The notes under the pieces are model-generated. The model searched no databases. It saw only the letters and a list, made by a program, of their open reading frames with translations, and was not told the origin of the DNA. The position numbers and the translations under genes were made by a program. From Lycocorax pyrrhopterus obiensis (taxonomy: Eukaryota; Chordata; Aves; Passeriformes; Paradisaeidae): a DNA stretch of 64,000 bases. This document shows positions 1 through 13,500 of the stretch, in pieces (position 1 is the first letter of the stretch; each line of letters begins with the position of its first letter). Location of the stretch: contig JACSVZ010000002.1 of assembly GCA_014706295.1 (NCBI GenBank), positions 56,691,617-56,755,616 of the forward strand, given 5' to 3'.

Positions 1-78
1 AAGTGTACTTGTTTAGAAAAGTAGGTCTTAAAACTGATACCAGGGTTTAGATAATTAACTTTGTTTTTTTGATTGAAG

Positions 79-3000
79 GGTATGTTGTTTGGAGAAGTCA
101 CAGGTTCCAGCGATGAAGAAGATGATTGCAGTACTTCTGCAGTGGAGGATATTTTACAAGAAGACCAAGTTGAGCCTCTGAGTTGTAATGTAATCAGCCC
201 AGGTGATGAGTGTAACAGACAGAGCAAATCGTGTGAGCATGGTTTTGATGCAGAAATCTCACTTAATCTGAGTTGGAATGAAAAGAATATTCGTATCAGT
301 CCAAAGATGTCAAGCAAGGAGGAGAGAGATGCTGAAAGAAAGCAAGCTGAAGGTGCTACTTTAATTACAAACATGGAAACTAACAAAGATTGTTTGGAGG
401 AGAGTTCTGAGCATATGGAAACTGAGAACAGAGAACTAACTGGAGCAACAGCACACGAATTGGAAAGCATGGAAGAACAGAAAGGAGATAGTGAGGACGT
501 GCACAGTGAAGAGGGAGATTCTTCAGCAGATTTTATGTTACAAAGTTTCAAGCCTCAGAATCAGATAGAAAAATGTAGTGTGGTAGAGCAAACAGAGGAG
601 AATGTAACCTTAATTAGAGCTGTTGATAATGAGGGTACACATGAAAAATGTGGTGAATTCGTGAAAGCAGAGAAAGAGAGATTATTAGCACAGAGAGAAA
701 CTTCCAGAGAAGCATCTGTTCCACAAAGTGTTACTCATTTGCTATCTGAGCAATGCATTATGCTTCAAAGCGAAGATTCTGAGGAGAAATCTGATGTGTT
801 GATAGAAAATGAAGTGGTTGAAAATAAATCAAAAAATGTAATCAAATTAACTAATATGACTGGAGCTATTGAGATCTCTGCACACTCTCAGTGCTCTGAA
901 ATAAAATATGACAGTGAAGAGATTCTGGAGAAACAACATATGCAAACAAAAGATGAAGTGAACAGAGAATGTGAACCAGAGACTGTTGAAGTCTCTAGGC
1001 ATTACTTACCTGTATCTCCTACTGAAGGAATCAGAAATTTATTGTCAGTCTTTCCAAAAGGTGAACAGCTCAAAAATGAAGACATTAGTATAACCAGAGC
1101 TCCAGCTATTGAACTAGCTATGAAATTTAACAGAGAAAGTGTTCTAGAAGTAGCTGAATTGTCACAGCAACTCCATAGTGCAGAAAATGTAAAATTAGTA
1201 GATACAAAGGAGGGGGAATATTTACAAAGCAAACCACGTCAGGAGGAAAATGGTAGTAATTTTTCTCAAAGGAAGTCAGACTTGGAAAATGTACTTGCAC
1301 TACCAAAGGCAGCATGCATTATTGATGAGGAAAGCAGTGTAGCTAAGTGTGAGTCCTCTGTGTTAGATTTTACAGAAGTGAAAGGTGAAATAAAACAATC
1401 TGAAAACTTATGTAATACATTAGAATGTGGGCAGTCCAAATCTCAAAACTTAAGAATGTTTGAATCTCAAGAGACTGAAGTCAAAGTTAATCCAGAAGAT
1501 TTTGGAGGGGAAAGCAGTGAGTTGTTAGCAAGAGGGGATACTATTGAATCTATCTTAGTAGAAAGTAATCCTACTTCTCAGGAACAGTTTGCAAAACCTC
1601 TGACTCAGCTCTCGATAACTGAAAATGTTAAATGTGATGAAATAGAAGGGAAATTAAATAAACAAAGCAAGGAATTGGCGACTGAAACTTGTTCCAGTTC
1701 ATTGAAGTGGGAAAAGAATGTTGTGAAGAAAAATAATATTTCAGAGATCATCTGCCAGCCTACTTCAGAAATGGATTATAGATGTGGCTTGGCTTTTTCT
1801 ACTCAAAAGGACTTGGAGAAATGCTGTATAAATGAGGAAACCAATTCTCCTGTGCAAGTGGGAATTGGCTTGGAATCCACAAGACCTCCTGATCTAAATT
1901 TCAGTCTACAGAAAGTTGGTGGTTTCCTCGAAACTAATTTCGCAGGAAGGGCTGCTTTTTCTTGTACTTTGGAGAAAAAGGGACATACAAATTCTATTAT
2001 GAGTAGTACATTTAACTGTTCTTCAGAAAACTTAGAAGAGGGTGCTGCGATTCTGTCTGCTGAAAAAGTCAATGTGGGCAAAGAACTGGGCTGCCCTGAG
2101 AAAGAATATGAACACAAAAATGAAGTGAAAACTTCAGATAAGGAGCAACCAGTAGATGAAGAACCTCAGGCATCTGTTAAATCAGAGATCATGTATGCAA
2201 ACTCTTATAAGAAGAACGCTTTTCTCCTCCAAAAGTTTGATTGTCAAGGATCAGGATGCAGGACTTCTGTGTGGAAGGTTAGAACAGATCCTTCTAGAAC
2301 TCATTCAGTAACAGGTGGGGGAGAGAGTAAAGAACTGAATAGTTTTGAAGGTTCTGGGGAAAATGCCATAATAAGGTGTAAAAGTGATTTTGATACGCTA
2401 GAGCAGAGCAATGACTCTGAAGAGAAAGACTGTTGTATACAAAAAGTTGGGTATGTGAAGTGTTCACAATGTGTTCCCATGCTCAGAAACAAACTGAGAG
2501 CTTCCAGGAGAATTGCAATGGATGCTCTGGAAACTGGTGCAGTTGTTGATGCTGATTACCAAGTATGTGAGCTTCATTCCATGATGCACCCAGGAAATAC
2601 TTTCACAGTTAGCCACCTAAAAGCAGGCACTGTGGTGGATATGGATACACATTGCAAACCAAACAGCTCTGGAGATACTGCAAGTGAGTGGTCAAGTGTG
2701 ACTGGGGAAGGTTATCCTGAAGACTCAGCCTCTTGGAAAAAGGACTGCATATTAGTAACCTCTGAAAATACTGAGAGTGCTGATGAACTCATGGTGGAGT
2801 CTAACATAGCTGGATGCATCAGTCACGGTGAGGAAAGTCTATTAAAACCTGGAACATCAAAAGAAAGCCCTGTGATGCCAAATGCTTCAAAAAATAGATT
2901 ACGACTATGCAAGATATTAAGCAGATTCTCAGAAAATTGCAGGCTGACTGTAAAAACCAATAAATTAAATACAAGAATGCTAGCACTTGGCAATTTCTTA

Positions 3001-4551
3001 GAAGAAAATGATTCTGCAAAAATTCAGTCAAATGGCGAACAAAGTCTATTACACAGTGTTGATATGGGGGTCTCAGTGTTTGAAGAATATCATAATAATC
3101 AAACTTACACTGCTTGCAACACAGGAGAAAGCAGCACCGATGCTGTCATAGATAGTGGTAGAAAAAAATTTTTACTCAAGTATCTTCCAAATCCAGCCCT
3201 CTCTGATGTACGGTGCAATTGTCAAACAATTGGGCAACTCTCTGAACCACAAAAGACAGTATTTGAGAACTTACATATGGTGGAATCAGAGTCTTGTGCT
3301 CTCAAAAAGAGCAATAAATTGAAGTGCAAAGAGCAAGAACCATCTGAAATCTTGACTGTTTCTACCAAAAGACCTGCCCAAGTAATGCATACCAAGCTAT
3401 CAAAGAGACTGTTTCAAGGTAAAAGAAAAACAAAGCCTCTTAAAGTTACTCATCCAGTTCTTGCAAATGCTGATACTTCTGTGCGAACAAAATGCTCATC
3501 TGACATGATAAATAAAATCAGGGAAGAGATAGGTCCTCCTCTGCCCCCCTTGCTACTGCCTCTGATTGCTACTCCTCCAAAAACTGCCTGTACTGTGTCC
3601 CCAGTAATGTCTTCTATAGGTCAATCCTCTTTGCTTTCCCCTCTTGATGACCTGATATCCCCACTATGCAAAACTCCTGTTCTTCCTCTCATGTCTCCAT
3701 TAACAGATACTCCAGCAGTAAAATCTGCTCTTTTATTTTCTCCTCCCTCACCCTCAGAAAGGGCAGTAGGTAGAAGGATTTGCTCCTCACCTTTGAAATT
3801 TTGTACTTCCATTCCAAAGCATGCACTTCCTGTTCCAGGAAGATTTCCTCTCTTTGCAGCAGTTAGTGCTGGCCCAGGTGCTCCTCAGGAGAACTCTGTG
3901 AAAATATTGGACACTATGTATCCAGAGCTGTCTGCAAGGGCAAGGACACTAAACATTCTGAAAGGCAATATTCAGCTTAACCGATGTGCTTTTTCAGACA
4001 GCCAAAGTATGCCAGGACCTGTGTCTCAAATAGGTGGATTCAAAGCAATTACATCTACATCAACTGCTTTTGTTAAAGCTGGGAGCAATTTGAAATCTAA
4101 TAGTAGCAAAGATGAAGACAAAGATGTGCAAAATCAGCAATTGTTTTCAAGGTCATCAAATCATCTTGAAAAAAGGACACTGTTGCAGGTATCTGTGCCA
4201 AGAAGTGCCAAAAGACTGAGGTTGGACAGTGAACCATCAAGGATGGAGCCCAGTGATATTACTGCTGTCAGAAATACTAAAGATACCATCTCTGAAATGC
4301 AGGAGGCTTTCCATGGTAAAAGCTATGAAATCAGTGATTCATCAAACAGTTCCAGTTTAGAAGAATCACTGCCAGTAAAGAAGAATCCTGATTGCCAGAA
4401 AGTTTCTTTGGCATTGAAGAAAGTTGCTGAATCCTGTTTTGACTTGTTACCAGTTATTAAAGGTCATGTGTATGTTGGCAATATCTCAAAGATTCCAGTA
4501 ATGAGAGATGAAGAGAGAGAAGTTGTCTATGAATTTGGTATAAAAAACAAG
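79..4551 (+). CDS. ICE1: ICE1 giant internal exon (acidic disordered region)
   Basis: One 4,473-nt exon of 1,491 codons, phase 0 at both ends. The acceptor is the AG at 77-78 after a T-rich tract and the donor is gtaagc at 4552. The in-frame TTG upstream of 79 is intronic, so 73 is not a true start. The first 1,150 residues are Glu/Ser/Lys-rich and repetitive in composition, as expected for the fast-evolving disordered middle of ICE1. From about residue 1,150 the sequence becomes proline- and serine-rich with several SP/TP sites (PLLLPLIATPPK, SPPSPSE) and then reaches the conserved block around residues 1,275-1,310. The last 40 residues begin the conserved C-terminal domain. Confidence 0.88.
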
Positions 4552-7500
4552 GTAAGCAGCATAATTTTAAATTTTATGGTTTAATAATCACCTCTGTGCA
4601 GATGGAAAGATTTTAAGTTTGTAGTATTTGAATTCTCAATTGTTCTGGCAATCTTCAGTGCCAAAGTGTAGTCTTGAAAAGTTATTAGAAATATAAATTT
4701 GTGTAACTTAAGAAAATACAGAACTCCACAAGAAATTACTGTTCAGTGATGTCCAAGATGCAAAACTGCATTTATAAATACATGTGCTTTTCTGACATAT
4801 ACATAAACCACTTTATTTTTGCAGCACTTTTTGAAGTAGATAGTATTAACATTTGTAGGAGTTCCTCCTAAATGACTCTATTTTCTTTAAATTAAAAAAG
4901 ATAAACTTCATTGTATATACAATACTGGCATATAATTTCATTCTATGTTTACCTTTATTATTCTACATCAGGTTATTAAATTTAATTTTTTTGGAAAATT
5001 CTTCCCTTACTTTATTTCTCAGAACTTCCTTAGCATCAGTGTTGAAAAATGTCACTTCAGTTGCCATCTTTCTCATAGATAATTTGTAGTCTACAGCAGA
5101 GCAATTCTCCAACTGATACATGGTAGCATTTTGTCCTGTTACAGTCCTTGTAGGTAATTAAGTTCTCCTCAAAAGCTCCTACCAAGGTCTCAGGTCGTCT
5201 TTGTTAGGAGTTGTCAAGTCTGGTAACTTCATAGAAGCAAGGCTTGTAGCTTTATGTTTCCAGGTCCAGCCAGTAGCAAGGCCAAGTACATACTCCTAGT
5301 AGAGAGACATGCACACAATACAACCTACTCTTATTCCCTTGTCTGGCTCATCAGATTGAAATTCTGGTAGTGGAAAATACATACGTATATGTACAGACAA
5401 TATGGATTCCTCCAGCAGCTAACATTAGGCACTCAGTATATCCAGTAGGTGACCGATATTCTTCCCACTTGTCTTATGCACTGACAAACTTAAAAAAACA
5501 TAGAAGTGTACACGCGTTCCTCCAGCAGCTGGTCCAGACTTGTGTCTGGCCCTCAGACTCCTGGTCTTTCAGGTAGCTGTCTTAGACCATCTTGTTCCTC
5601 CTAAAGCTAACACCCAGACTTGCTGTTGTCCACAGGTACTCAGTCTGAACTGTGTACTCTCCAGCACCTGGCTCCTAAACCTCTCATTCTACTCCCCACT
5701 TTTAGCTCTCCCTCTAAACATCCCCTAGTAAGTCATACACAATCTGCACAATCCCAATATTCTTTTTCTTTGCATCTCATATTGAGTCCCATGTTACTAT
5801 AGACAGCAACATCTCCTCCCCATCTCCTGCATTGTGTACAGGGATCTGGGGAAAGACTGCTGTTAAACTGATCTAAATCTCACACCTGGAGATGGGCTGT
5901 TTGTCCTTCTGTGGCATCTTTGGAGCAGCTAAGTCAAGGTGCTTACATTTGCTCTGATTAGGTTATTTGGGTTACTCTACCTGTCGTTATTCCTCTCCTC
6001 ATTCCTTCTACTTGTCATTATTCTCCTTGTTCTTTGAGGAAGATTGTTGTTAATCACATTACTAAACAATTTATATTCAAAGAATAGCAGCCCTATTCTT
6101 CATTTGTTTATGGCATATTTATTCTGGGAAGTTGCTTGCTTCTCCCTCTTTTTCACTGGTTGCATCTGATTTACTTTCCTGTATTTTTATATGTATGCAA
6201 ACAGTATTCTTGCAAATAAGGTAGTAGTTCTTTTTATTTGTCATACTACTACAATGTTGTCAAGTATTCTTAAGTATGTAACAGTCTAACAATATATTTT
6301 GTGTCTTATAGCATTTGGCAGAGTCCTTGCTGCATGTTATTCTCAATAAGCTGAAGGCTCAGAAGAATGCCACAAATTACAATTTCAGTCAGGCTCTGTG
6401 TAGAGTCTATGCAGGAATTTGTCGACAGTTGGGAGATTTGGAAAGAGCTCGCCTTTTCTGCTATAGCCTACTTAAAGAAGGTACAGTGTGGCTTAGTGGT
6501 CTTATATCTTAAATATGCTGTGTGTCTTCACTGTAGCATGCCAGAATTATTATATTTGTAAAAACAAACAGAAATCCTGTTAAAGGGTTGTTTTCCTTAG
6601 AACACTTTTCTGTAATGCAAAAGTATAGACTGTTACAGAAGAAATTCCCCATCCCACAGTTCCTCCACATGTGTGCTGTAGTTTTGTGGTGACCTGGGCT
6701 CTTGGTAGTCTACTTATTTTTCCAAAGAAATATTTCATTTAGGATACTCCGTGCTTTCATTTTTGCCCCACCATCTCCAAAATATGATTTCTGGGAATTT
6801 TGTCCTTTTTGACTATTAGTATTTTCTTATTTTAATTGAGTAGATACTGATTCATAAAGTAAGTGTGATTTAAAAACAGGTATTTAAAATAGTGTCAGGA
6901 GCTGGACAATACCTTGATCAAAACCAGGGTACTTTTATAATATGTCCTCCATAAAGTCTTTTTACTTCCTGTTACCAAATTCTCGCTTGGTTGAGAGGTT
7001 TTTTCTGTTTTGGTTCCCTTCCTTTCCCCCCCTCCCTTTTGGTCCCAGGAACAAAGGTAACATATACATACTATTGCTAAATTAAGAATCTTTGTTTTGG
7101 AAGGACTTCACTGAGTTTGAAAATAGTATACTGGTATCTGTGTTTCACATTAAAATAAAATTCAAGAGCACTGACAAGCAAAGTGCTACAGCTTGAGATT
7201 GTTTCAATTACTTACTATCTTTTATATAACATTCCTGTTGGTTTTGGTTTTTTTTTTTCAATCTTAAAAAGGTTTGTGATTTCATTTTGTTCTTAATTAC
7301 CATTTTGGGGGTATTTTTTTGTTTGAGTTCTTTTTGGAATTCCTGTTTTCCTCTCTGTTTTTCTATCCTTCAGTCCATTATAACTCTACTTTTACTTCTT
7401 TCATGTTAATAGTTTTAATACTGCACCATGTTAGAAACTATTACTTGTCAGATATCTTTTCTTAGTCTAAAATAACAATTAAACCTTTTGTTTTGCAGTA

Positions 7501-10500
7501 TCATACTGCTTTTACTTTTTGTGGGTTCTTGCAAATATTAAACATTCCCCCTGTTTTCCTTTCTTTTTCTGTGTAAGATCCAAACTTTAGTAGCTAAATG
7601 CAGACTTTTATTGGATGATTTTCTCCTCTATACATTGAATTGCATAAATTTCTGTTGTCATTGTTCTGTGGTTTTATAGTAATTTTTTGAGTGGGAACAG
7701 CTGTAAACACATCTTAAGTGCTGTTTAGGCTTTTTAAAATTTGTTTGGTTTTATTTGATTACTATGCATTTATTTTAGGGTTTTCTCTTTCATGTAGTTT
7801 CACATATACCCATCAGAATTATGGCAACACAAGCTACACAATTACCAAATTCACTATAGGCTTACATCATGTATTGTCTTGACGACTTGTCTTTCGTTTT
7901 TGTTCTGTTCTCCTTTCAGGTATTCTGCCTTAAGTGACTATAAATAAAATGTTACCTTTTTGGTTATTTTTCCTTTTACCTCTCCTCTGTTCCCTCCCTT
8001 TTTTCTTTTTTTTACTTTTCTTTTTTTAATGCCCCTTGAACTCTACTCATTACTGAGTGAATTTTATAAGTGTTTCAAATTCCTGGGCAGGCAATTCAAG
8101 TTGTCGATAATTCTAGTTCACCAACAGTCCTGATAGAAAAAGTTCTGATAGAAAAAAGTTAATTCTTCATATGATGAGCAGCTTCAGAGTAGAAGGTTCA
8201 TCCAGGACACTTCATTGAAGTCTAAATTCTTTATGCTCATTAAAGCTTCTTGATTTGATGTATTTTGATATGCTTTCTAGTTTTTAAGGTCTTTTAAAAA
8301 ATGAAAGTGATGTGAAGAGGGAAGGTACATTTAGCTTTTCAGATTTCATTGTTTTTTGTATAGTGTTCTGGACATATGTGTTCCAGTATAGCATTTCATC
8401 CATGAAAGTCATATCTACTTTTTTACTTATTCCAATGTATTTGTTATTGCTTACAGTCTACATGCTCCATGTTTTATCTTAGTATTTTGCCTTGAAGCTC
8501 TCAGCTTTGGTATTCAGAAGGGTCTTTTGGCTTTCCTATGATGGCCTGGAACTCTGTCCTCTCTAACTGATAGTTGTCAGACCCTTGCTCTGAATTACTT
8601 TAATGAATGAGGATTCTTCAATTATATGGGAGTAGCACACATTTTTACATCTATGGAAGTACAAATATTAGAATGCATCATTCACATATGCTCACTTACA
8701 ACTTGCATAATACATAATTTCTCTGACAAAGTCTGGGAAAACTGCTGAGCAATATCAGATTTGAATTGTGGGAAAGTTCTTTGCAGGCTTTTATATATAT
8801 ATATATGTATATATTTATATATATATATGTATTTCACAAGTGTATGGTTTCAAGGTATTAGCAAGTACTGTAGATTATTTTTTTCTTTGGACTAATTCTA
8901 GTTTGGTCCAGTGATCAGAGTGCTTATTTGTGACTGGAATGTATTAGGTAGGTTGTTGGAGTGCATCCTCCAGTTTAATTTAATCCTAAAAGAATCCAGT
9001 TTCAGTGCTCTAAGACCATTCTCCGTAGTGAACTAAAGTGCAGTAAGAAAGATGAAGGGAGAGAGAGTGAAATTATGATGGGGCGGTGGCTTCAGGTTTA
9101 TTGGGGTTTTTCTGGTGTTTCTTGTTTGGTTTTTTTCTTGGATCTTTTCTTCTTTTTTAGTCTCAGGACTGAGATGTGCTAGTATGACTCCCTTTCCTTA
9201 GGCTGCAGTTGTGATGTGACTTCTATGCCTTTTTTCCTAGTTACCTTGCTGGCTGTACTAGCTTTTAATGCCTGAATATATATTTTTGTTGTTTTAAAAT
9301 GTTAAAAATTTACTTTGTTATTTCTTTTTTTCCTCAGACTTTCCAGATTCAGAAAAATTGATTTTATTCATCACCAATGTATGGTCTGACATATTTATCT
9401 TCCGAGGTGCAATTAACAAAGCTATGCAATTAGTTGTCAGGCAGAGTGCAAGCAATGAGATGCTGGCCTGTTTAAGTGCTTATTTCAACTGGGAACAGGT
9501 AATGTCTGATTTCATTATCAGTATCAGCTTTTGTCTGCATTGGTCGCTTTGCTGGCTGAATCAAATCAAGCAACTTACTTTTCTAATGAAGGGTGTGAAT
9601 ATCCCATGGAGGCTGTACAATTGCGCAACTAATGCCGCTTCAGGACTTTTTCCCCTAGTTGTCTAGACCCTACTAGAATACAATACTTTCCTTGTTCTCC
9701 CTGTTAAATACTAATCCATCTACTGAACATTAAAAGTAAAGGTTGTTTTTAAACTTTTAACTATAGTGTGGTTGGACTAGGGAATTCTTCCCATCTGTGG
9801 AACTGTTCTTTGAGATGCTTTTTGTTTTGTTGTGTATTGTTGCTTTTTAAAGTATGTATTGGTTTTATCTTTTGTAGTTCTCTGTGTAACAGGTAATACG
9901 TCACTACAGTTAATTTCAAGATGAGCCTGTCTCTTTTTACTTATGATATTTTTGTATGGTAGACTGTAAATACTTGTTTATCACAAAAAAACTTAAGCTA
10001 ATTTCATAAGCAGTTGGTGTGATCAGTACAAAACCAGTGATGCTAGAAGAAGGATGATCTGTGAGAGCTGACTTCAAGTCTTTGAGCTGTTGGGCAAATA
10101 ATTTAATTTCTATCAGTTTTCAGCAGGCATATATTACCATCCTGAAAAGAATGTTGCAAGGAGGAAAAATTGAAATAATTGGGAGCAATTTTGTATCATG
10201 CTGATGGAAAACCAGAGGTGTTTTGCTTCTGGAGGAGTTTGTGTAACAGGCTTGTGTGTTTGTTTAAAGGCTAGGGCCCCATATTTTTAAAAACTCCATT
10301 TTAATGCCAGGCTTGCTTCCTGGAAATAAAATAGTTTTGTAAATATCAAGTGAACAAAATCATACTGATTCATAGCTGTCCTGGTTCTGGCCAGGACAGG
10401 GTTAATTTTTGCAGCAGCCAAAAGGGAGCATGGCTAGGACCCAGAGGTTTATTCTGTACCACCTCACATCATTGCCAAGGATGTGGGGAAGAGTCTCTTC

Positions 10501-13500
10501 CAAGGTGAATAAGTCGGCATAGTGTGGTGGAGGGAGAGGTTGGGTTATTGTTGTTTCCGTGTGAATTTTCAGTCTCTCTTTTGTACCCTCCATCATTAGT
10601 ATTTGCTGCTATTACTGTTTGTTTTCTTATCTCATTGCTGTTTCCAGTAAATTGTTCTTATTTCAACCTGTGATCTTTACATTTTGTGCCTCCAATTCTC
10701 CTCTCCATCCTGCCACAGAGAAGAGAAAGGGAGAGGAGGGAGTAAGCAAGCAGTGCTTGGTTTCAGTGGGAGCACTAATTTGGAGAATACCATTCCTAAA
10801 CCATGACAATAGCTCACCTATTCCCTATCCTAGCATACTGCTCCACAACTGCCTTGAGGAATGCAGTTAGTCTTACTGCTGTCATCATAGCCTTTAGGTG
10901 TTGTATGATAATTTTTTTTTTAACCTCTGAAGCCAACCCTGAGTTTAATATGGTATCACTGAAATTACAGCCACCTAAACCTCCTGCTTTAGTGCATGAG
11001 TGAGTTAATTTGGCATGGATTTGTATCTGGTTTTCTTACTATTAAATCACAGTTGTGATGTAGCATTAAGCTCTGGTATTCAGAGTTACGCTGTACTGCA
11101 GTCCCTGTTTAGCGAAGAATTTGTCTTCTCCATTCTATTAAGGTACAGCTTTTAATATCATGCCAATAGAGATGCACATAAGAATGTCCTAGTAAATGTT
11201 CCTGGAAATATTAATTCTTTGCACTCACACTACCTACTTTATTTATGGATCTCTGAAATATGAGATCTGCTGCAGCTGGGGAGCAGGACCTCAGAATTTT
11301 CTATATTGATGATAAGAGATGACATCATCCTGTCTGTAAGCTCTGTTTTACTTGGGTAGAAATACAGGTAAAAGTTTCAAGTAGATTGTGGTTAACAGTC
11401 TGTTATACATATAATTTTATGAGAAGATTATTCTACTTATGAAAGAAAACTCACATGGAATGGGCATTTATTTCTTGGTCAAAGCGTGCCATTTTAGTGA
11501 CTTGCACCATGGCAGAACTCGCCAATTAGATGAGGTTTTGTACTGAGAAGATCGGCCGAGCACTCATTCTGTTTATGTGATAAGCCTAGACTTTTTTTCT
11601 TAATACGTCAGATATTCAAAGAATGTTTGTATTTAAATTTCCTTTCTTCCCTTAGCTATTTAATTAGCAGAATGGTTTCAAATGGCATGTTTATTTACCT
11701 CAATTATTGAAATATTTGCTTGCAAATTCACCCCTAATGAAGAATAAAGAGTAGCAAATTTTAAAATTATTTAGAAAGCAAACAATATTAGTCTAATCTT
11801 CTTGCACTGGAAAAACAGTCTTCTTACCTTAATGCCGCATTGATAGAAACAAAAATCCCCAAATTGTAGCAGGAGATAAGAGAGTGGGTGTGAGGTCTGT
11901 GGTTTGTCTTGTTTGGGTATTTTTCTTCCAAACTCTCCTTTTAGTAAAGGCATCAGGAAAAATACCTAGTACTTGAAGTTTTTGGTTTATGTACTCTATT
12001 TGTTTGCGTTAATTCAACCCAAAAGTTGGATTTATGGTGTAAGATGCTGTGCACAGTCAGTATCAAATATTTGTAGAGAGTTTGGTTCTGGGCTGGTAAC
12101 TTTTCATGCATTAAGATAATTACCTTCTAAAATTCCAGAGTTCATCTTTAGATGCTGGTATTATGGTCTCAAACCTGCTTTTAGAAATGCAGTCATGTAC
12201 AAAAGTAGAATTTCACCTGAGTGAGCAGTATGGAGAAGATCTCAGTGAAGATGCTTGGCAGTATATATTTGCTGTTGATCTACTCTGCTCTCACCTGAAG
12301 TGGGATTGGACACATGATAATGTTATAAGGTATTGTGGCAATCACTTCTTTCAAATGTTTTCTTTTGTGCTTTTTCTTTGGTTTGTTTTGGTGGTGGTTT
12401 TTTGTTTCCCAAATTCATTATGACTTAGCTTTTAACATAACAAAATATTGCATAGATACTTAGAAATGAGGATGTTTCAACCTGATGAGACCTAGACTAC
12501 TGTGTTTGTGTGCCTTACTTTAAGACAGAAGGAGTGATCAATGAGAAAATGTATGATTTTATGGTATTGTCCCAAGAAATGAACCCTGTTAGAACTGTTC
12601 TAGTAAAGAATTGCTTTCAAAATAGCTATATAAGATTTTGAGATGAATTGTCTGTCAGTGAAGCAAAGTGATTGTCTTCTTCTGAACTAACTTGTTGAAT
12701 TGCCCTCCCCCCATCAGTAGAAAATGAGGGTGGAACTTCTGATATGAAAATAACACTGCTTCAGTGCTGAAAGTGAAATATATCCATACTCATTAGTGTA
12801 TTATCTTGATTTCAGTCTGATTTTAATTCTAAAATAATTATAATACCTAGATTCAATGTCTTAACTTTTCTTTGAACCTGTAGTCCAGTATATGGACGGC
12901 TACCATACTTAACCTAGTTTGAAAGACTTCATTTTGACACCTACACTGATCTGACAGCCTTGATTTTCTATATAGAGGTTACATGACTTAGTAGACATTT
13001 GTTTATCTGTGACATAACATAATAAGTGATACTTATCATCATCATTGTCTTGTATACAAGTTCCATACTTTCAGATAGTAAAGAAGTTATTTTTGGTTAA
13101 ATACTTTTAAAATTAATACAAATTAGCTTCAGTGAAACGCATGTGGTTTTAATTAAATCCATATCTGTGAGTTGTGCTGGTAATAGGTAACTAGGTCTAT
13201 TAGCATAATTTTAAGGATTAAAAAAGTCTTACTTTGGGTCCTTTTAGGTATAAAAACAAGCATCAGGTCCTACTTGTAGCATACAAACTGAATTTTCAGT
13301 CATACGAGAAACTTACAGAACATATCAGCATGACATTTGAAAGTAACACGATTTCATATACATCTGTGAAGTCAGTCTACCTAAAGTTAGTAACAAACAA
13401 AAGAGTAATTTGCCTTCATTATTTTATGAATACTATAACCACCCCTTCATGCAGTATGAGATTTTCAAATTCATTTTTCTTTCACAGCAAAGTGCTTTGG

